64,000 nucleotides of DNA from Calidithermus roseus (GTDB lineage: Bacteria > Deinococcota > Deinococci > Deinococcales > Thermaceae): assembly GCF_003574095.1 (NCBI RefSeq), contig NZ_QWLA01000001.1, positions 101,898 through 165,897 of the forward strand, given 5' to 3'. Below are positions 1 through 7,168 of the stretch, piece by piece. The notes below the pieces were generated by a model. That model was given only the letters and a program-made list of their open reading frames with translations. It searched no databases and was not told the DNA's origin. The number at the start of each line of letters is the position of its first letter. The stretch's first letter is position 1. Both the position numbers and the translations under genes were made by a program.

Positions 1-798
1 CTGGCCGACCGCTACAGCCACCCCGACCTGGCCTACCGCAACCTCGAGCAACTGCTCTACCACCTGGGCCTGGCCGCCGCCCGCGACGCCTACGGCGGGG
101 AAGCGCCGGTGAAGCCCCTCTGGCGCGAAGCGCTCGAGCACGCCGCCGAGGTCTCGACCCAGGCCTACCGCGAGCTATTGGCCCGCCCCGGCTTCTTCGA
201 GTTCTACGAACACCTCACCCCCATCCGCGAAATTGCGGCGCTCAACATCGCCAGCCGCCCGGTCTATCGCTCGGGCCGGGTGCGCGAGATCAAGGACCTG
301 CGGGCCATCCCCTGGGTGATGTCCTGGACCCAGGTGCGCTTGCTGCTCCCCGGCTGGTACGGCTTGCAGGCGGGCCTGCGGGCCATCGAGCCCGAGCTGC
401 GCCGCGAGATGTACCGCGAGTGGCCCTTCTTTAAGAGCACCCTCGAGGCCGCCGCCCAGGCCATGTCGGTCGCCGACTTGGGCATCGCCCAGGAATACCT
501 GCGTCTGGTGCCCCCACGACTCGCCCAGAGCTTCTTCCCCGACATTGCCGCCGCCTTCGAGGAGGCCAGGGTCTTGCTGGAGGAGACCTTCGAGGGCCCC
601 CTGCTGCACAACCGCCCCATCCTGGCCCGCCAGACCGAGCTGAGAAACCCCTACGTAGACCCCATCAGCTACGTGCAGGTCGAACTCCTGGCCCGTTACC
701 GCCAAACCCCGCCGGAGGCCCCGGAGCGCACGGGGCTCGAGCGGGCTTTGCTCTTCTCCCTGCTGGGCATCGCTGCCGGGCTGCGCAACGCAGGCTGA
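1..798 (+). CDS. ppc: Phosphoenolpyruvate carboxylase, C-terminal part (5' end outside window)
   Basis: The frame is open from base 1 and ends at TGA 796-798, giving the last 265 residues. PEP carboxylase adds bicarbonate to PEP to make oxaloacetate, refilling the TCA cycle. The visible part has the family's conserved segments: the [16 protein letters not shown] region, a [15 protein letters not shown] segment, the GWYGLQAGL segment, the [11 protein letters not shown] segment, and a C-terminus ending [10 protein letters not shown], where most homologues end RNTG. The length and the C-terminus look normal, so the gene is probably intact upstream. There is no obvious co-transcribed partner; a new promoter seems to start after the stop codon. 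Confidence 0.95.
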   Translation: MADRYSHPDLAYRNLEQLLYHLGLAAARDAYGGEAPVKPLWREALEHAAEVSTQAYRELLARPGFFEFYEHLTPIREIAALNIASRPVYRSGRVREIKDLRAIPWVMSWTQVRLLLPGWYGLQAGLRAIEPELRREMYREWPFFKSTLEAAAQAMSVADLGIAQEYLRLVPPRLAQSFFPDIAAAFEEARVLLEETFEGPLLHNRPILARQTELRNPYVDPISYVQVELLARYRQTPPEAPERTGLERALLFSLLGIAAGLRNAG

Positions 799-821
799 CC
801 TCCTCAAGCCACTCTGCCTCT

Positions 822-829
822 GGCATAAT
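822..829 (+). promoter_or_regulatory. Extended -10 promoter for the NYN gene
   Basis: An extended -10 box (TG-G-CATAAT, CATAAT at 824-829) lies 38 bp before the ATG at 868. No good -35 is seen, which fits an extended -10 promoter. A clear Shine-Dalgarno (AGAGGAG) follows at about 854-860. Confidence 0.4.
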
Positions 830-867
830 GGCTAGGGGAGCGCCCTACCTTTTAGAGGAGACAAAAC

Positions 868-1428
868 ATGAACAATTTTCCGGGCTGGAGCCCTGCTCAG
901 CGTGTGGGCCTGTTTGTAGATACTCAAAACCTCTACCACTCGGCGCGCGATTACTACGACAAGAACGTCAACTTCGAGAGCCTCTTGAAGTACGCCACTG
1001 CACAGCGGCAACTGGTGCGGGCTACGGCCTACGTAGTCGAGCGCGAGGGCGACACCTCGGCGTGGCCCTTCATCTACAAGCTCTCCACCATCGGCTACCG
1101 GGTGCGCCGCATGAACCTGCACGTCAAGGAGACCACCGATGAGGGCAAGCCCATCTACGAGGGCAACTGGGACATGGGCATCGCCGCCGACATGGTGCGT
1201 CTGATGCACACCCTCGACGTGGTGGTGCTGGGCTCGGGCGACGGCGACTTCGTCGACATCGTGGAAGTCCTGATGGAGCGCGGCATCCGCGTGGAGGTCA
1301 TCGCCTTCAAGGAAACCACCTCCCAGCGGCTCATCGACGCCGTGGACCGCTTCGTGCACCTGGCGGATATCCCCGACCCCTTCATGCCCAACCGGGAGCG
1401 GGCCAGCGCCCTGCCACCCCAGCCCTGA
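868..1428 (+). CDS. NYN-domain (LabA/DUF88-like) protein
   Basis: This 186-residue protein has the NYN fold, a PIN-like RNase family. GLFVDTQNLY (about residues 14-23) supplies the first acidic residue, and GSGDGDFVDIVEVLMERG (about 112-129) supplies the second acidic cluster and the helix after it. The middle GNWDMGIAADMVRL supplies a third acidic site. Family members are thought to be metal-dependent ribonucleases or RNA-processing factors; the substrate here is unknown. The ATG is set by AGAGGAG 8 bp upstream. The short tail after residue 170 is proline-rich and probably disordered. The gene stands between ppc and queA on the same strand, with 55 bp to the queA start. Confidence 0.85.
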   Translation: MNNFPGWSPAQRVGLFVDTQNLYHSARDYYDKNVNFESLLKYATAQRQLVRATAYVVEREGDTSAWPFIYKLSTIGYRVRRMNLHVKETTDEGKPIYEGNWDMGIAADMVRLMHTLDVVVLGSGDGDFVDIVEVLMERGIRVEVIAFKETTSQRLIDAVDRFVHLADIPDPFMPNRERASALPPQP

Positions 1429-1483
1429 GCCGATAGGGCAGCCAAGGGTGAGGTCCCGCCTCGCCCCAAGCTCTGCCGTGAAC

Positions 1484-2503
1484 ATGAACCGACTGGACGA
1501 CTACGACTACCACCTCCCTCCCGAGCTCATCGCTCAGGCGGGCGTCGAGCCCCGCGATGCCTCGCGCCTGATGGTGCTGCACCGCGACGACGGGGGGCTC
1601 GAGCACCGCGTCTTCCGTGACGTGGTGGAGTATCTGCGCGAGGGGGACGTGCTGGTGCTCAACCAGAGCAAGGTCATCCCGGCCCGGCTCTTCGCCACCA
1701 ACCCCCACGGCACGCCCATCGAGGTGCTGCTGGTGCGGGAGCTATCCCTCCTTGCCGAGGGGCGGGGAAGCGTCTGGGAGGCCATGCTCAAGCCCGCCAA
1801 GCGGGCCAAGGGCGGGCTGCGCTTCGCCGACGGCCTGGAGGCCGAGGTCATCGCCGTCGAGGAGGACGGAACCCGCGTGCTGCGCTTCTCTGACAACGTG
1901 TGGGAGCACCTGGAGGCCCTGGGCCAAACCCCGCTGCCGCCCTACATCCACGCCTCCGTAGATCCCCGGCGCTACCAGACCGTCTACGCCCGCACGCCGG
2001 GCTCGGTGGCGGCCCCCACGGCGGGGTTGCACTTCACGCCGGAGCTGCTCGAGCGCATCCGCGCCATGGGCGTCGAGACCCGCTACGTCACACTGCACGT
2101 GGGCCCCGGCACCTTCAAGCCGGTCAAGGACGACCCCGAGCGCCACACCATGCACGCCGAGCCCTACGAGGTGCCGCTCGAGACCGCCGAGGCCGTGGGC
2201 CGCGCCAAGGCCGAGGGCCGCCGGGTGGTCGCGGTGGGGACGACGGTGGTCCGCACGCTCGAGTCGGCCTGGCAAGAGGGGAAGCTTCGCGCAGGCCAGG
2301 GAGAGACCCAGCTTTTCATCCGCCCCGGCTTCACCTTCAACGTCGTGGACGCTCTCATCACCAACTTTCACCTGCCCAGGTCCACCCTGCTGATGCTGGT
2401 CTCGGCCTTCGCGGGCCACGAACTGACCATGCGGGCCTACCGCACTGCCGTCGAGCAGCGCTACCGCTTCTATAGCCTGGGCGACGCGATGTTGATCTTG
2501 TAG
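1484..2503 (+). CDS. queA: S-adenosylmethionine:tRNA ribosyltransferase-isomerase QueA
   Basis: QueA moves the ribosyl group of SAM onto preQ1 at tRNA position 34 to make epoxyqueuosine, the penultimate step of queuosine synthesis. The 339-residue length is standard. Signature segments seen are LNQSKVIPARL near residue 55, AAPTAGLHFT near 175, HVGPGTF near 205 and TNFHLPRSTLLMLVSAFAG near 290. The frame is open further upstream (GTG 1448 and GTG 1478), but the family begins at MNRLDDYDY, so ATG 1484 is preferred. No strong ribosome binding site is visible. The gene converges on the minus-strand DUF4258 gene with an 18-bp gap. Confidence 0.96.
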   Translation: MNRLDDYDYHLPPELIAQAGVEPRDASRLMVLHRDDGGLEHRVFRDVVEYLREGDVLVLNQSKVIPARLFATNPHGTPIEVLLVRELSLLAEGRGSVWEAMLKPAKRAKGGLRFADGLEAEVIAVEEDGTRVLRFSDNVWEHLEALGQTPLPPYIHASVDPRRYQTVYARTPGSVAAPTAGLHFTPELLERIRAMGVETRYVTLHVGPGTFKPVKDDPERHTMHAEPYEVPLETAEAVGRAKAEGRRVVAVGTTVVRTLESAWQEGKLRAGQGETQLFIRPGFTFNVVDALITNFHLPRSTLLMLVSAFAGHELTMRAYRTAVEQRYRFYSLGDAMLIL

Positions 2504-2521
2504 GGGTGTAGCGGTATCCGG

Positions 2522-2983
2522 CTAGCGGGGGATCTGGTCCTCGGTGAGGAAGCGGGGCCTGACCCAGCGTACCTTTTCCACCTCGCCATCAAAGCACACC
2601 AGCGCAGCCACGCGGGCCCTGGAGTACACCCGGTGTGGCTCGCGGGGGATGAAGGCGGTCACGATGTCCACCCAGCGAGGCTGGGCGTACTCGAGCACCA
2701 CGTGCAAGGGCAGCCGCAGCCTCGGGGGGAAGGCCATGTAACCCAGCACCAGCATGCGCTGGTCTTCGGGGTAGACGGCCAGCTCACGGCCCCACTGGGT
2801 CGCCTGGATCACGTCCAGCTCGGTAAAACCCTCCTGGACCATGTGCTTGGCTACGTGAGGACCGATTCTGTAGCGGCCTTCCTTGAGGTGGGTGAGCAAC
2901 TCCTCGAGCCTGCGAATCTTCGCACCTTTCACAGCCCGCCTCCTGTCAAGCCGCAGACGCAAGAGCGCCAGGGTTGCGGGCAT
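2522..2983 (-). CDS. DUF4258-type protein
   Basis: This 153-residue protein matches the small DUF4258 pattern: a helical region beginning IRRLEELLTHL, then RIGPHVAKHMVQEGFTELDV (a HxxxRxxxRgi-like segment), then beta strands with a YPEDQRMLVLGY-like stretch and an HVVLEY strand. The fold resembles RelE/BrnT-like toxins, but no adjacent antitoxin is seen, so no toxin role is claimed. Its ATG overlaps the comF stop codon (TAATG), suggesting translational coupling. A start a few codons downstream at the GTG of VKGAKIRR would remove the arginine-rich N-terminus and is possible. Confidence 0.65.
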   Translation of the reverse strand: MPATLALLRLRLDRRRAVKGAKIRRLEELLTHLKEGRYRIGPHVAKHMVQEGFTELDVIQATQWGRELAVYPEDQRMLVLGYMAFPPRLRLPLHVVLEYAQPRWVDIVTAFIPREPHRVYSRARVAALVCFDGEVEKVRWVRPRFLTEDQIPR

Positions 2984-3600
2984 TATAGCGATATATCCCT
3001 CAGAACATTGGGATTTCGCACGCTAATACACGCGCCGTAGACCTTCTGGGCACCGGCTTCGAGCAGCGCAGCACGAGCGCGGCGGTAGGTGCTGCCGCTG
3101 GTGATCACGTCGTCCACCAGCAGCCAGCGGCCCTGGAGGGGGCCTCGAGGTCGGAAGGTGTCCTCGGGCAGCTCTGCCCGTTCGCTGAGGCGACGCCGGG
3201 TCTGGGAGGGGGTGTAGCGCTGGCGGGTCAGGGTTTCTTGGTAGGGCAGCTCGAGGGCCCTTGCCAGCGCCCGACCCAGCAACTCGGCCTGGTTGTAGCC
3301 TCGCACCAGCTTGCGATAGGGAAGGGTAGGCACGGCGGTGACCCCGTGCAGGCTCCACCAGCTCTGCTGCACCCCCACGGTCAGAGGCGGAATAAGGGCC
3401 TCGAGCAGGTCCCGCTTGCCCCCGTACTTCAGCGCCCGTACCACCCGCCCCCAGCGCTGGTAGTGGCCAAGGTAAACCAGGTTAGAGCCGTGCCGGGGCC
3501 TCAACTCCTCGCGACAAGCCCTACAGAGCCCGGCCAGATCGAGCTTTCCCCCGCAGCCAGGGCAGCGCACGCCTAGCAGGGTCTCCAGGAAGGCAGACAT
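2983..3600 (-). CDS. comF: ComF family phosphoribosyltransferase-like protein
   Basis: ComF is a DNA-uptake protein of naturally competent bacteria, probably working on the cytoplasmic side during import of single-stranded DNA. The 205-residue reading shows an N-terminal four-cysteine zinc motif (CPGCGG ... CRAC, about residues 13-31) and a C-terminal phosphoribosyltransferase loop WLLVDDVITSGSTYRRA (about 160-176) with the acidic PRPP-binding DD. The start is set at the ATG of MSAFLETLLG; the frame stays open to TTG 3621. Thermaceae are strongly competent, which fits. The stop overlaps the start of the DUF4258 gene. Confidence 0.9.
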   Translation of the reverse strand: MSAFLETLLGVRCPGCGGKLDLAGLCRACREELRPRHGSNLVYLGHYQRWGRVVRALKYGGKRDLLEALIPPLTVGVQQSWWSLHGVTAVPTLPYRKLVRGYNQAELLGRALARALELPYQETLTRQRYTPSQTRRRLSERAELPEDTFRPRGPLQGRWLLVDDVITSGSTYRRARAALLEAGAQKVYGACISVRNPNVLRDISL

Positions 3601-3625
3601 TCTGGATTTATTCTGCCACAAATGA

Positions 3626-3660
3626 GCGGTCAGCTATCAGCGGTCAGCCCTCAGCCGTCA
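3626..3660. repeat. Heptad repeat, five GCNNTCA units
   Basis: Five consecutive 7-bp units read GCGGTCA, GCTATCA, GCGGTCA, GCCCTCA, GCCGTCA. This is the cleanest example of the degenerate 7-bp-periodic intergenic arrays in this window. Confidence 0.85.
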
Positions 3661-3689
3661 GTTTGTGGCTCGTGTGGGTATCCCCCCGG

Positions 3690-3708
3690 CCCCCCTTGCT
3701 AAGGGGGG
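3690..3708. other. Short C/G-rich hairpin
   Basis: A perfect 8-bp stem (CCCCCCTT/AAGGGGGG) with the 3-base loop gct lies between comF and mtnA. No T-run follows on the minus strand, so it is a weak terminator candidate for mtnA. It sits between two heptad arrays. Confidence 0.6.
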
Positions 3709-3721
3709 AGCAAGGTGTTTT

Positions 3722-3805
3722 GCGTAGGACGTACGACGTAAGACGTAAGACCCACGCCCAGCGTCTGGCGTTTAGCGTTCGGCTATTAGCTATCAGCTAC
3801 CGACG
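3722..3805. repeat. Heptad array running into the mtnA 3' end
   Basis: About twelve 7-bp units in one phase: GCGTAGG, ACGTACG, ACGTAAG, ACGTAAG, ACCCACG, then GCG-ending units, then ATTAGCT, ATCAGCT, ACCGACG. The last units cover the mtnA stop codon (3786-3788) and its final few codons, so the repeat supplies the C-terminal residues of MtnA. Confidence 0.8.
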
Positions 3806-4808
3806 CTTGCCGTCCCGCGCCCCTCGCCAGCGCCCGCGGCAGCGACTCGTCGAAGGGCGGGTACAACACGCCTTTCTCGGTCACGATGCCCGTGATGAGG
3901 TGGTGTGGGGTCACGTCGAAGGCGGGGTGAGCGGCGGGGAAGCCCTCGGGGGCGATGGGAACCCCCCGTATGGTGGTGACCTCGAGCGCGCTGCGCTCCT
4001 CGATGGGGATGTCCTTGCCGCTATTGAGCTTGGGGTCCACCGAGGACAGCGGCAGCGCGGGGTAGAAGGGGATGCCATGGTAGTGGCAGAGCACGGCCAG
4101 GGCGTAGGTGCCGATCTTGTTGGCGAAGTCGCCGTTGGTGGCCATGCGGTCGGTGCCCACGATCACCGCGTCCACCTGGCCCTTGCTCATGAGGTGGGCG
4201 GCCATGTTGTCGGTGACGAGGGTGGCGGGAACCCCGGCCTTGCACAGTTCGTACGCCGTCAGGCGCGCGCCCTGGAGGTAGGGGCGGGTCTCGTCCACCC
4301 AGACGTGACTCACCCGACCCTGGCGGTGAGCCTCCACGATGGCCCCCAGCGCCGTGCCGTAGCCGCCGGTGGCCAGCGGGCCGGTGTTGCAGTGGGTCAG
4401 CACCTGGCCTTTCAGAAGCGCTGCGCCGTGCTGACTGATGGCCTGCTCGGTCCGCTCCACCTCCTCCCAGATGGCCCTGGCTTCAGCTAGGCTGGCTTCT
4501 GGATTGCCCCAGTGGGGCTTCATGCGCTCGAGGGCGTAGAAGAGGTTGACGGCGGTGGGGCGGCTGTGGCGCAGAACGCGGTCGGCCTCGGCAGGGTCCT
4601 CGCCGCTGAGGTGGGCCAGGACCATGCCGTAAGCGGCGGTCACGCCGATGGCCGGGGCGCCCCGCACCACCATGTCGCGGATGCCCGCGGCGGCTTCGGC
4701 CGCGGTGCGGCAGGGCACCCACACCTCCTCGAAGGGCAGCTTGCGCTGGTCGAGGAGCCAGAGGGTCTGCTCACCCTGGTCGAAGCGAAAGGGCAATAGG
4801 CGTGTCAT
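3786..4808 (-). CDS. mtnA: Methylthioribose-1-phosphate isomerase
   Basis: MtnA converts 5-methylthioribose-1-phosphate to the ribulose form in methionine salvage. At 340 residues it has the usual length. RGAPAIG (about 49-55) is the phosphate-binding loop, THCNTGPLATGGYG (about 146-159) carries the catalytic cysteine, and VIVGTDRMATNGDFANKIGTY (about 216-236) carries the catalytic aspartate. The closely related eIF2B-type and ribose-1,5-bisphosphate isomerases are less likely given this motif set. The last residues (ASVADS) are encoded inside an intergenic heptad array. No other salvage gene is next to it, although the pnp at 12.4-13.2 kb could act in the same pathway. Confidence 0.95.
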   Translation of the reverse strand: MTRLLPFRFDQGEQTLWLLDQRKLPFEEVWVPCRTAAEAAAGIRDMVVRGAPAIGVTAAYGMVLAHLSGEDPAEADRVLRHSRPTAVNLFYALERMKPHWGNPEASLAEARAIWEEVERTEQAISQHGAALLKGQVLTHCNTGPLATGGYGTALGAIVEAHRQGRVSHVWVDETRPYLQGARLTAYELCKAGVPATLVTDNMAAHLMSKGQVDAVIVGTDRMATNGDFANKIGTYALAVLCHYHGIPFYPALPLSSVDPKLNSGKDIPIEERSALEVTTIRGVPIAPEGFPAAHPAFDVTPHHLITGIVTEKGVLYPPFDESLPRALARGAGRQASVADS

Positions 4809-4849
4809 GGGGTAAGCCTACCAAGCTCGAGGACTGCATGACTATCGAG

Positions 4850-5839
4850 TCATCGGGCGAAGTGCAGATGATCAGGCGCACTTTCGAAGTTTGCCACATG
4901 CTCCCCCCGCACGGGAAAGCCTTCCTCCATTTGTGGGCAATGGCCTCCCTTAACACGGCACCATCGGTTGTAGCGCCCCGGGAGGGAAGCAGCCAGGAAG
5001 AAGTTTGGATGGTCCTGGACCTGAAAGTGCAAATGGGGTTCGGTGGAGTGCCCGGAGTTACCGCACTCTCCAACCACCTGTCCCTGTAGCACCCGCTCCC
5101 CAGGGCGTACCCTCAGGCTTCCCCGACGCAGGTGAGCGAGGAGGCTGTACTCGTTATCCGCATGGCGTATCACCACGTAATTGCCAAGAATGCTCCAGGC
5201 TAAAGGGTCAATTATGCCTGGCCATGGGCAGTCGCGGTGGCGATTTTGGACCGCTACCACGATACCATCTGCCGGTGCCAACACCGCAGCCCCGAAGGCG
5301 TGGTAATCCTCGACTCGTCGCCCGTCATGGCGATAGCTCTTCCCGCCGTCATCAGCAATGGTGAAATCATAGGCATAGCGCTGGCCTATGAGATCCCAGG
5401 AGTGCGAAGTAGACGCGTCTGGTCCACCATTGGCGACCCACCACACCCCCTTGAAAGGAAGGATGTAGCTAACCTTCTGCTTGTATGTATCTGCGTTAGG
5501 TGGGTGGAAGCGGTAGCGGGCTAAGGCTACGAATCCACCAATAAGCTGGAGGAGGCCCGTTGCAAGGATAGGTGGGGAGATGAGGCTCAACGCCAAGCTT
5601 ATAGCCGCCCTAGGATGCTGTCGCACTCGGCCTAGCCACTGTAGTAGCCATGTCAGGAGGCACAGCAACATGAACCCGGTTGCAAGGGATAGGCCGAGTT
5701 TTGTTGCCCACACGCTTTGAAGCCCAGGGACAAGGAATTCAAGTAGGAAGAAGTACAGCAGCGCTAGATAGAAAACCTTTTCCAACCACGGTGACGATTG
5801 CATAGCTCTACGTTCGACCCCTGATAGAGCAGGATTCAC
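4850..5839 (-). CDS. Membrane-anchored M23 family metallopeptidase
   Basis: This 329-residue protein has three or four hydrophobic segments in its first half (around FYLALLYFFLLEFLVPG, LSLATGFMLLCLLTWLL, and LALSLISPPILATGLLQLIGGFVAL) and a C-terminal LytM-like domain. Zinc-site motifs are HSWD...YAYDF (about residues 145-157) and EPHLHFQ near residue 270. GNYVVIRH and GECGNSGHST are the usual strands between. M23 enzymes cut peptide bridges in peptidoglycan or glycine-rich proteins. The start is set at GTG 5839, whose bases overlap the TGA of the small ORF upstream (GTGA), implying coupling. AGGAAG lies 8-13 bp before it. An internal ATG at 5803 is the alternative. GC content and codon use (CTA, TTG, ATA) look lower than in the neighbours, suggesting acquisition. 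Confidence 0.85.
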   Translation of the reverse strand: MNPALSGVERRAMQSSPWLEKVFYLALLYFFLLEFLVPGLQSVWATKLGLSLATGFMLLCLLTWLLQWLGRVRQHPRAAISLALSLISPPILATGLLQLIGGFVALARYRFHPPNADTYKQKVSYILPFKGVWWVANGGPDASTSHSWDLIGQRYAYDFTIADDGGKSYRHDGRRVEDYHAFGAAVLAPADGIVVAVQNRHRDCPWPGIIDPLAWSILGNYVVIRHADNEYSLLAHLRRGSLRVRPGERVLQGQVVGECGNSGHSTEPHLHFQVQDHPNFFLAASLPGRYNRWCRVKGGHCPQMEEGFPVRGEHVANFESAPDHLHFAR

Positions 5840-6006
5840 CCTGACAGCTTCCTGTCGTGACCAACACTCGGTGGTCTGCCAGCCAGCGATACAGCTTCGA
5901 CCCAAGGCCAGACACTTGAAGTAGAACAGCTATCGGCAGAATCGGCCAAGGTTAAACCACCGGCCAACAACACCCCAGAAAGAGCAATCGCCTTCAACTT
6001 GCGCAT
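5836..6006 (-). CDS. Small putative secreted peptide (56 residues), coupled to the M23 peptidase
   Basis: I read this ORF directly from the minus strand: ATG 6006-6004 to TGA 5838-5836. A very good Shine-Dalgarno (AGAAGGAGA) lies 7-8 bp upstream. The N-terminus, MRKLKAIALSGVLLAGGL, has a basic n-region and a hydrophobic core like a signal peptide, with possible cleavage near residue 21-25 (TLADSADS). The rest is short and polar, with one cysteine and a VWPW motif. Its stop overlaps the GTG start of the M23 gene, and a consensus-like promoter with an operator-like palindrome lies just upstream. I do not recognise the family. It could be a secreted peptide processed or sensed with the peptidase, or a leader whose translation controls the peptidase. 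Confidence 0.65.
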   Translation of the reverse strand: MRKLKAIALSGVLLAGGLTLADSADSCSTSSVWPWVEAVSLAGRPPSVGHDRKLSG

Positions 6007-6046
6007 GTATTAGTCTCCTTCTGACGATAAATTGTAAACACACCTA

Positions 6047-6065
6047 AAATACGTATTTACGTAAA
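6047..6065. promoter_or_regulatory. Overlapping palindromes at +1, candidate operator
   Basis: Two perfect palindromes overlap: AAATACGTATTT (6047-6058) and TTTACGTAAA (6056-6065). They cover the expected transcription start of the promoter at 6068-6096 on the minus strand, the usual position for a repressor site. The winged-helix regulator gene immediately upstream is the obvious candidate binder (inference). Confidence 0.6.
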
Positions 6066-6067
6066 AT

Positions 6068-6096
6068 CTAATACCACAACCATCATTTGATGTCAA
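6068..6096 (-). promoter_or_regulatory. Strong sigma-70-type promoter for the small ORF and M23 gene
   Basis: On the minus strand, TTGACA (6096-6091), a 17-bp spacer and TATTAG (6073-6068) give a near-consensus promoter. Expected start is near 6061, leaving a 5' leader of about 55 bases before ATG 6006. The DNA here is much more AT-rich than the rest of the window. Confidence 0.75.
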
Positions 6097-6294
6097 GCCA
6101 AGTAGGCTCCGGCTGATGTGTGGGAGGAGTATAGCGGGGTGTAGAAAACTTTTTCCGGGACTCGAGCTGTACGGCGAGCCAGTAGACCGCCTAAACACCC
6201 CCATATGCCTAATGGATCTAGGTAAAATGTCCCGCCAGTTCTTTAGATGTCGTGTTGGGGAGGTTTTTTGTGAGAAACCCGTTGTGTGCTTAGC

Positions 6295-6801
6295 TTAGCT
6301 TGAGGCGATGGCTATTATTACCAATAAAGGCACAATTCGATCCTTCGGAATAGCGTAATGATTGCGGCGCTCCTGATGTATCCAACCGGTTGCTTGGAGC
6401 TCGCGAAGATGGTGATATAGCTGTCCACTAGTGCCCAAGCCAGGGATTTCCAAGAGTTCTTGAATGGTCTGCGAACCCATGAGCAGGGATTTCAGGATTG
6501 CTAGTCGTATAGGGTGGCCTAGTGCCCCAAGCACTGGGGCTTCCTGTGTCCAATCCGCCTTGAGTAACTCAGCAACCGCAGCTTCTTTTTGCCAGGCTAC
6601 CCGTCCAGCCTTCGGGGTTTCTAAAACACCGGCGTAGACAATCCTCCCCCCACCGTCATCGTCCTGTGTGAGAGCATGTAGAGCCCAGAACTTGTCCGGC
6701 GGGAGCGACGTTGCGCCTTGGATCATTCTCTCGAGCTTATGAACGCGGTCAGCTAGTGATTGAACTTGTGATATTAAGTCTGTACAGTTGGGTGTACCCA
6801 C
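6295..6801 (-). CDS. ArsR-like winged helix-turn-helix regulator with N-terminal coiled coil
   Basis: This 168-residue protein begins with a heptad-patterned segment (about 8-28: VQSLADRVHKLERMI), then a middle region with GRIVYAGVLETP, then a winged-helix domain from about residue 88: ALGHPIRLAILKSLL, TIQELLEIPGLGTSGQLYHHLRELQATGWI, ERRNHYAIP. The helix pattern is that of ArsR-type repressors, but there are no cysteine pairs of a metal sensor, so the signal is unknown. The annotated start is GTG 6801 with no Shine-Dalgarno, so a leaderless message or a later start is possible. It lies upstream of and on the same strand as the M23 locus, separated by a strong promoter with palindromes. In my recollection, actinobacterial relatives also sit beside M23-like genes (recollection, not checked). 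Confidence 0.8.
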   Translation of the reverse strand: MGTPNCTDLISQVQSLADRVHKLERMIQGATSLPPDKFWALHALTQDDDGGGRIVYAGVLETPKAGRVAWQKEAAVAELLKADWTQEAPVLGALGHPIRLAILKSLLMGSQTIQELLEIPGLGTSGQLYHHLRELQATGWIHQERRNHYAIPKDRIVPLLVIIAIASS

Positions 6802-7168
6802 GTGTCTACGTTACTACGTTTTTCAACATGCTTTGAGGGATAGAGTGGTACCTCTATCGAAGCCTTGGCCTTCGCTCATCAGCGCGGGAGTGCCAACGGA
6901 AGCATGGGTGAAGAGCCTGCGCTGGAATGTTCATTATCCGGAGAAAACACCTGCTGCCGTAGCCGGGGTTCGCGGGTGCGTCTTTGCTTGAGTACTGGCC
7001 TGGCCGGACCGTTCGCACGGCTTCACCGGGACCGACAAGTGTTTATTAAAACGCGATCATTAGCCCCTCGAGGGCACCTCAGACTCGCAGATAGGCGCCT
7101 GTGGGAGGGGCGTCGGAGGGCGGAAGGGTCGGCCGGGGTGACTTTTGATGGGGTCACCCCGGAGACGT
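6802..7168. other. Gene-poor gap of 367 bp
   Basis: No convincing gene on either strand. It should hold the promoter of the regulator (an AT-rich patch at about 6815-6835 with repeated ACGTAG/CTACGT words just upstream of GTG 6801) and, near its right end, the hairpin at 7133-7162. The short ORFs across it lack ribosome binding sites and recognisable domains. Confidence 0.5.
7133..7162 (-). terminator. Hairpin downstream of glucan phosphorylase
   Basis: A perfect 10-bp stem (CCGGGGTGAC/GTCACCCCGG) with a 10-base loop lies 7 bp after the glgP stop. There is no T-run on the minus strand, so it may be a weak or non-classical terminator. Confidence 0.4.

Noticed and set aside
6010..6204. 64-codon ORF on the minus strand upstream of the M23 locus
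   Set aside because: It overlaps the strong promoter and palindromes, has no SD and no recognisable domain.
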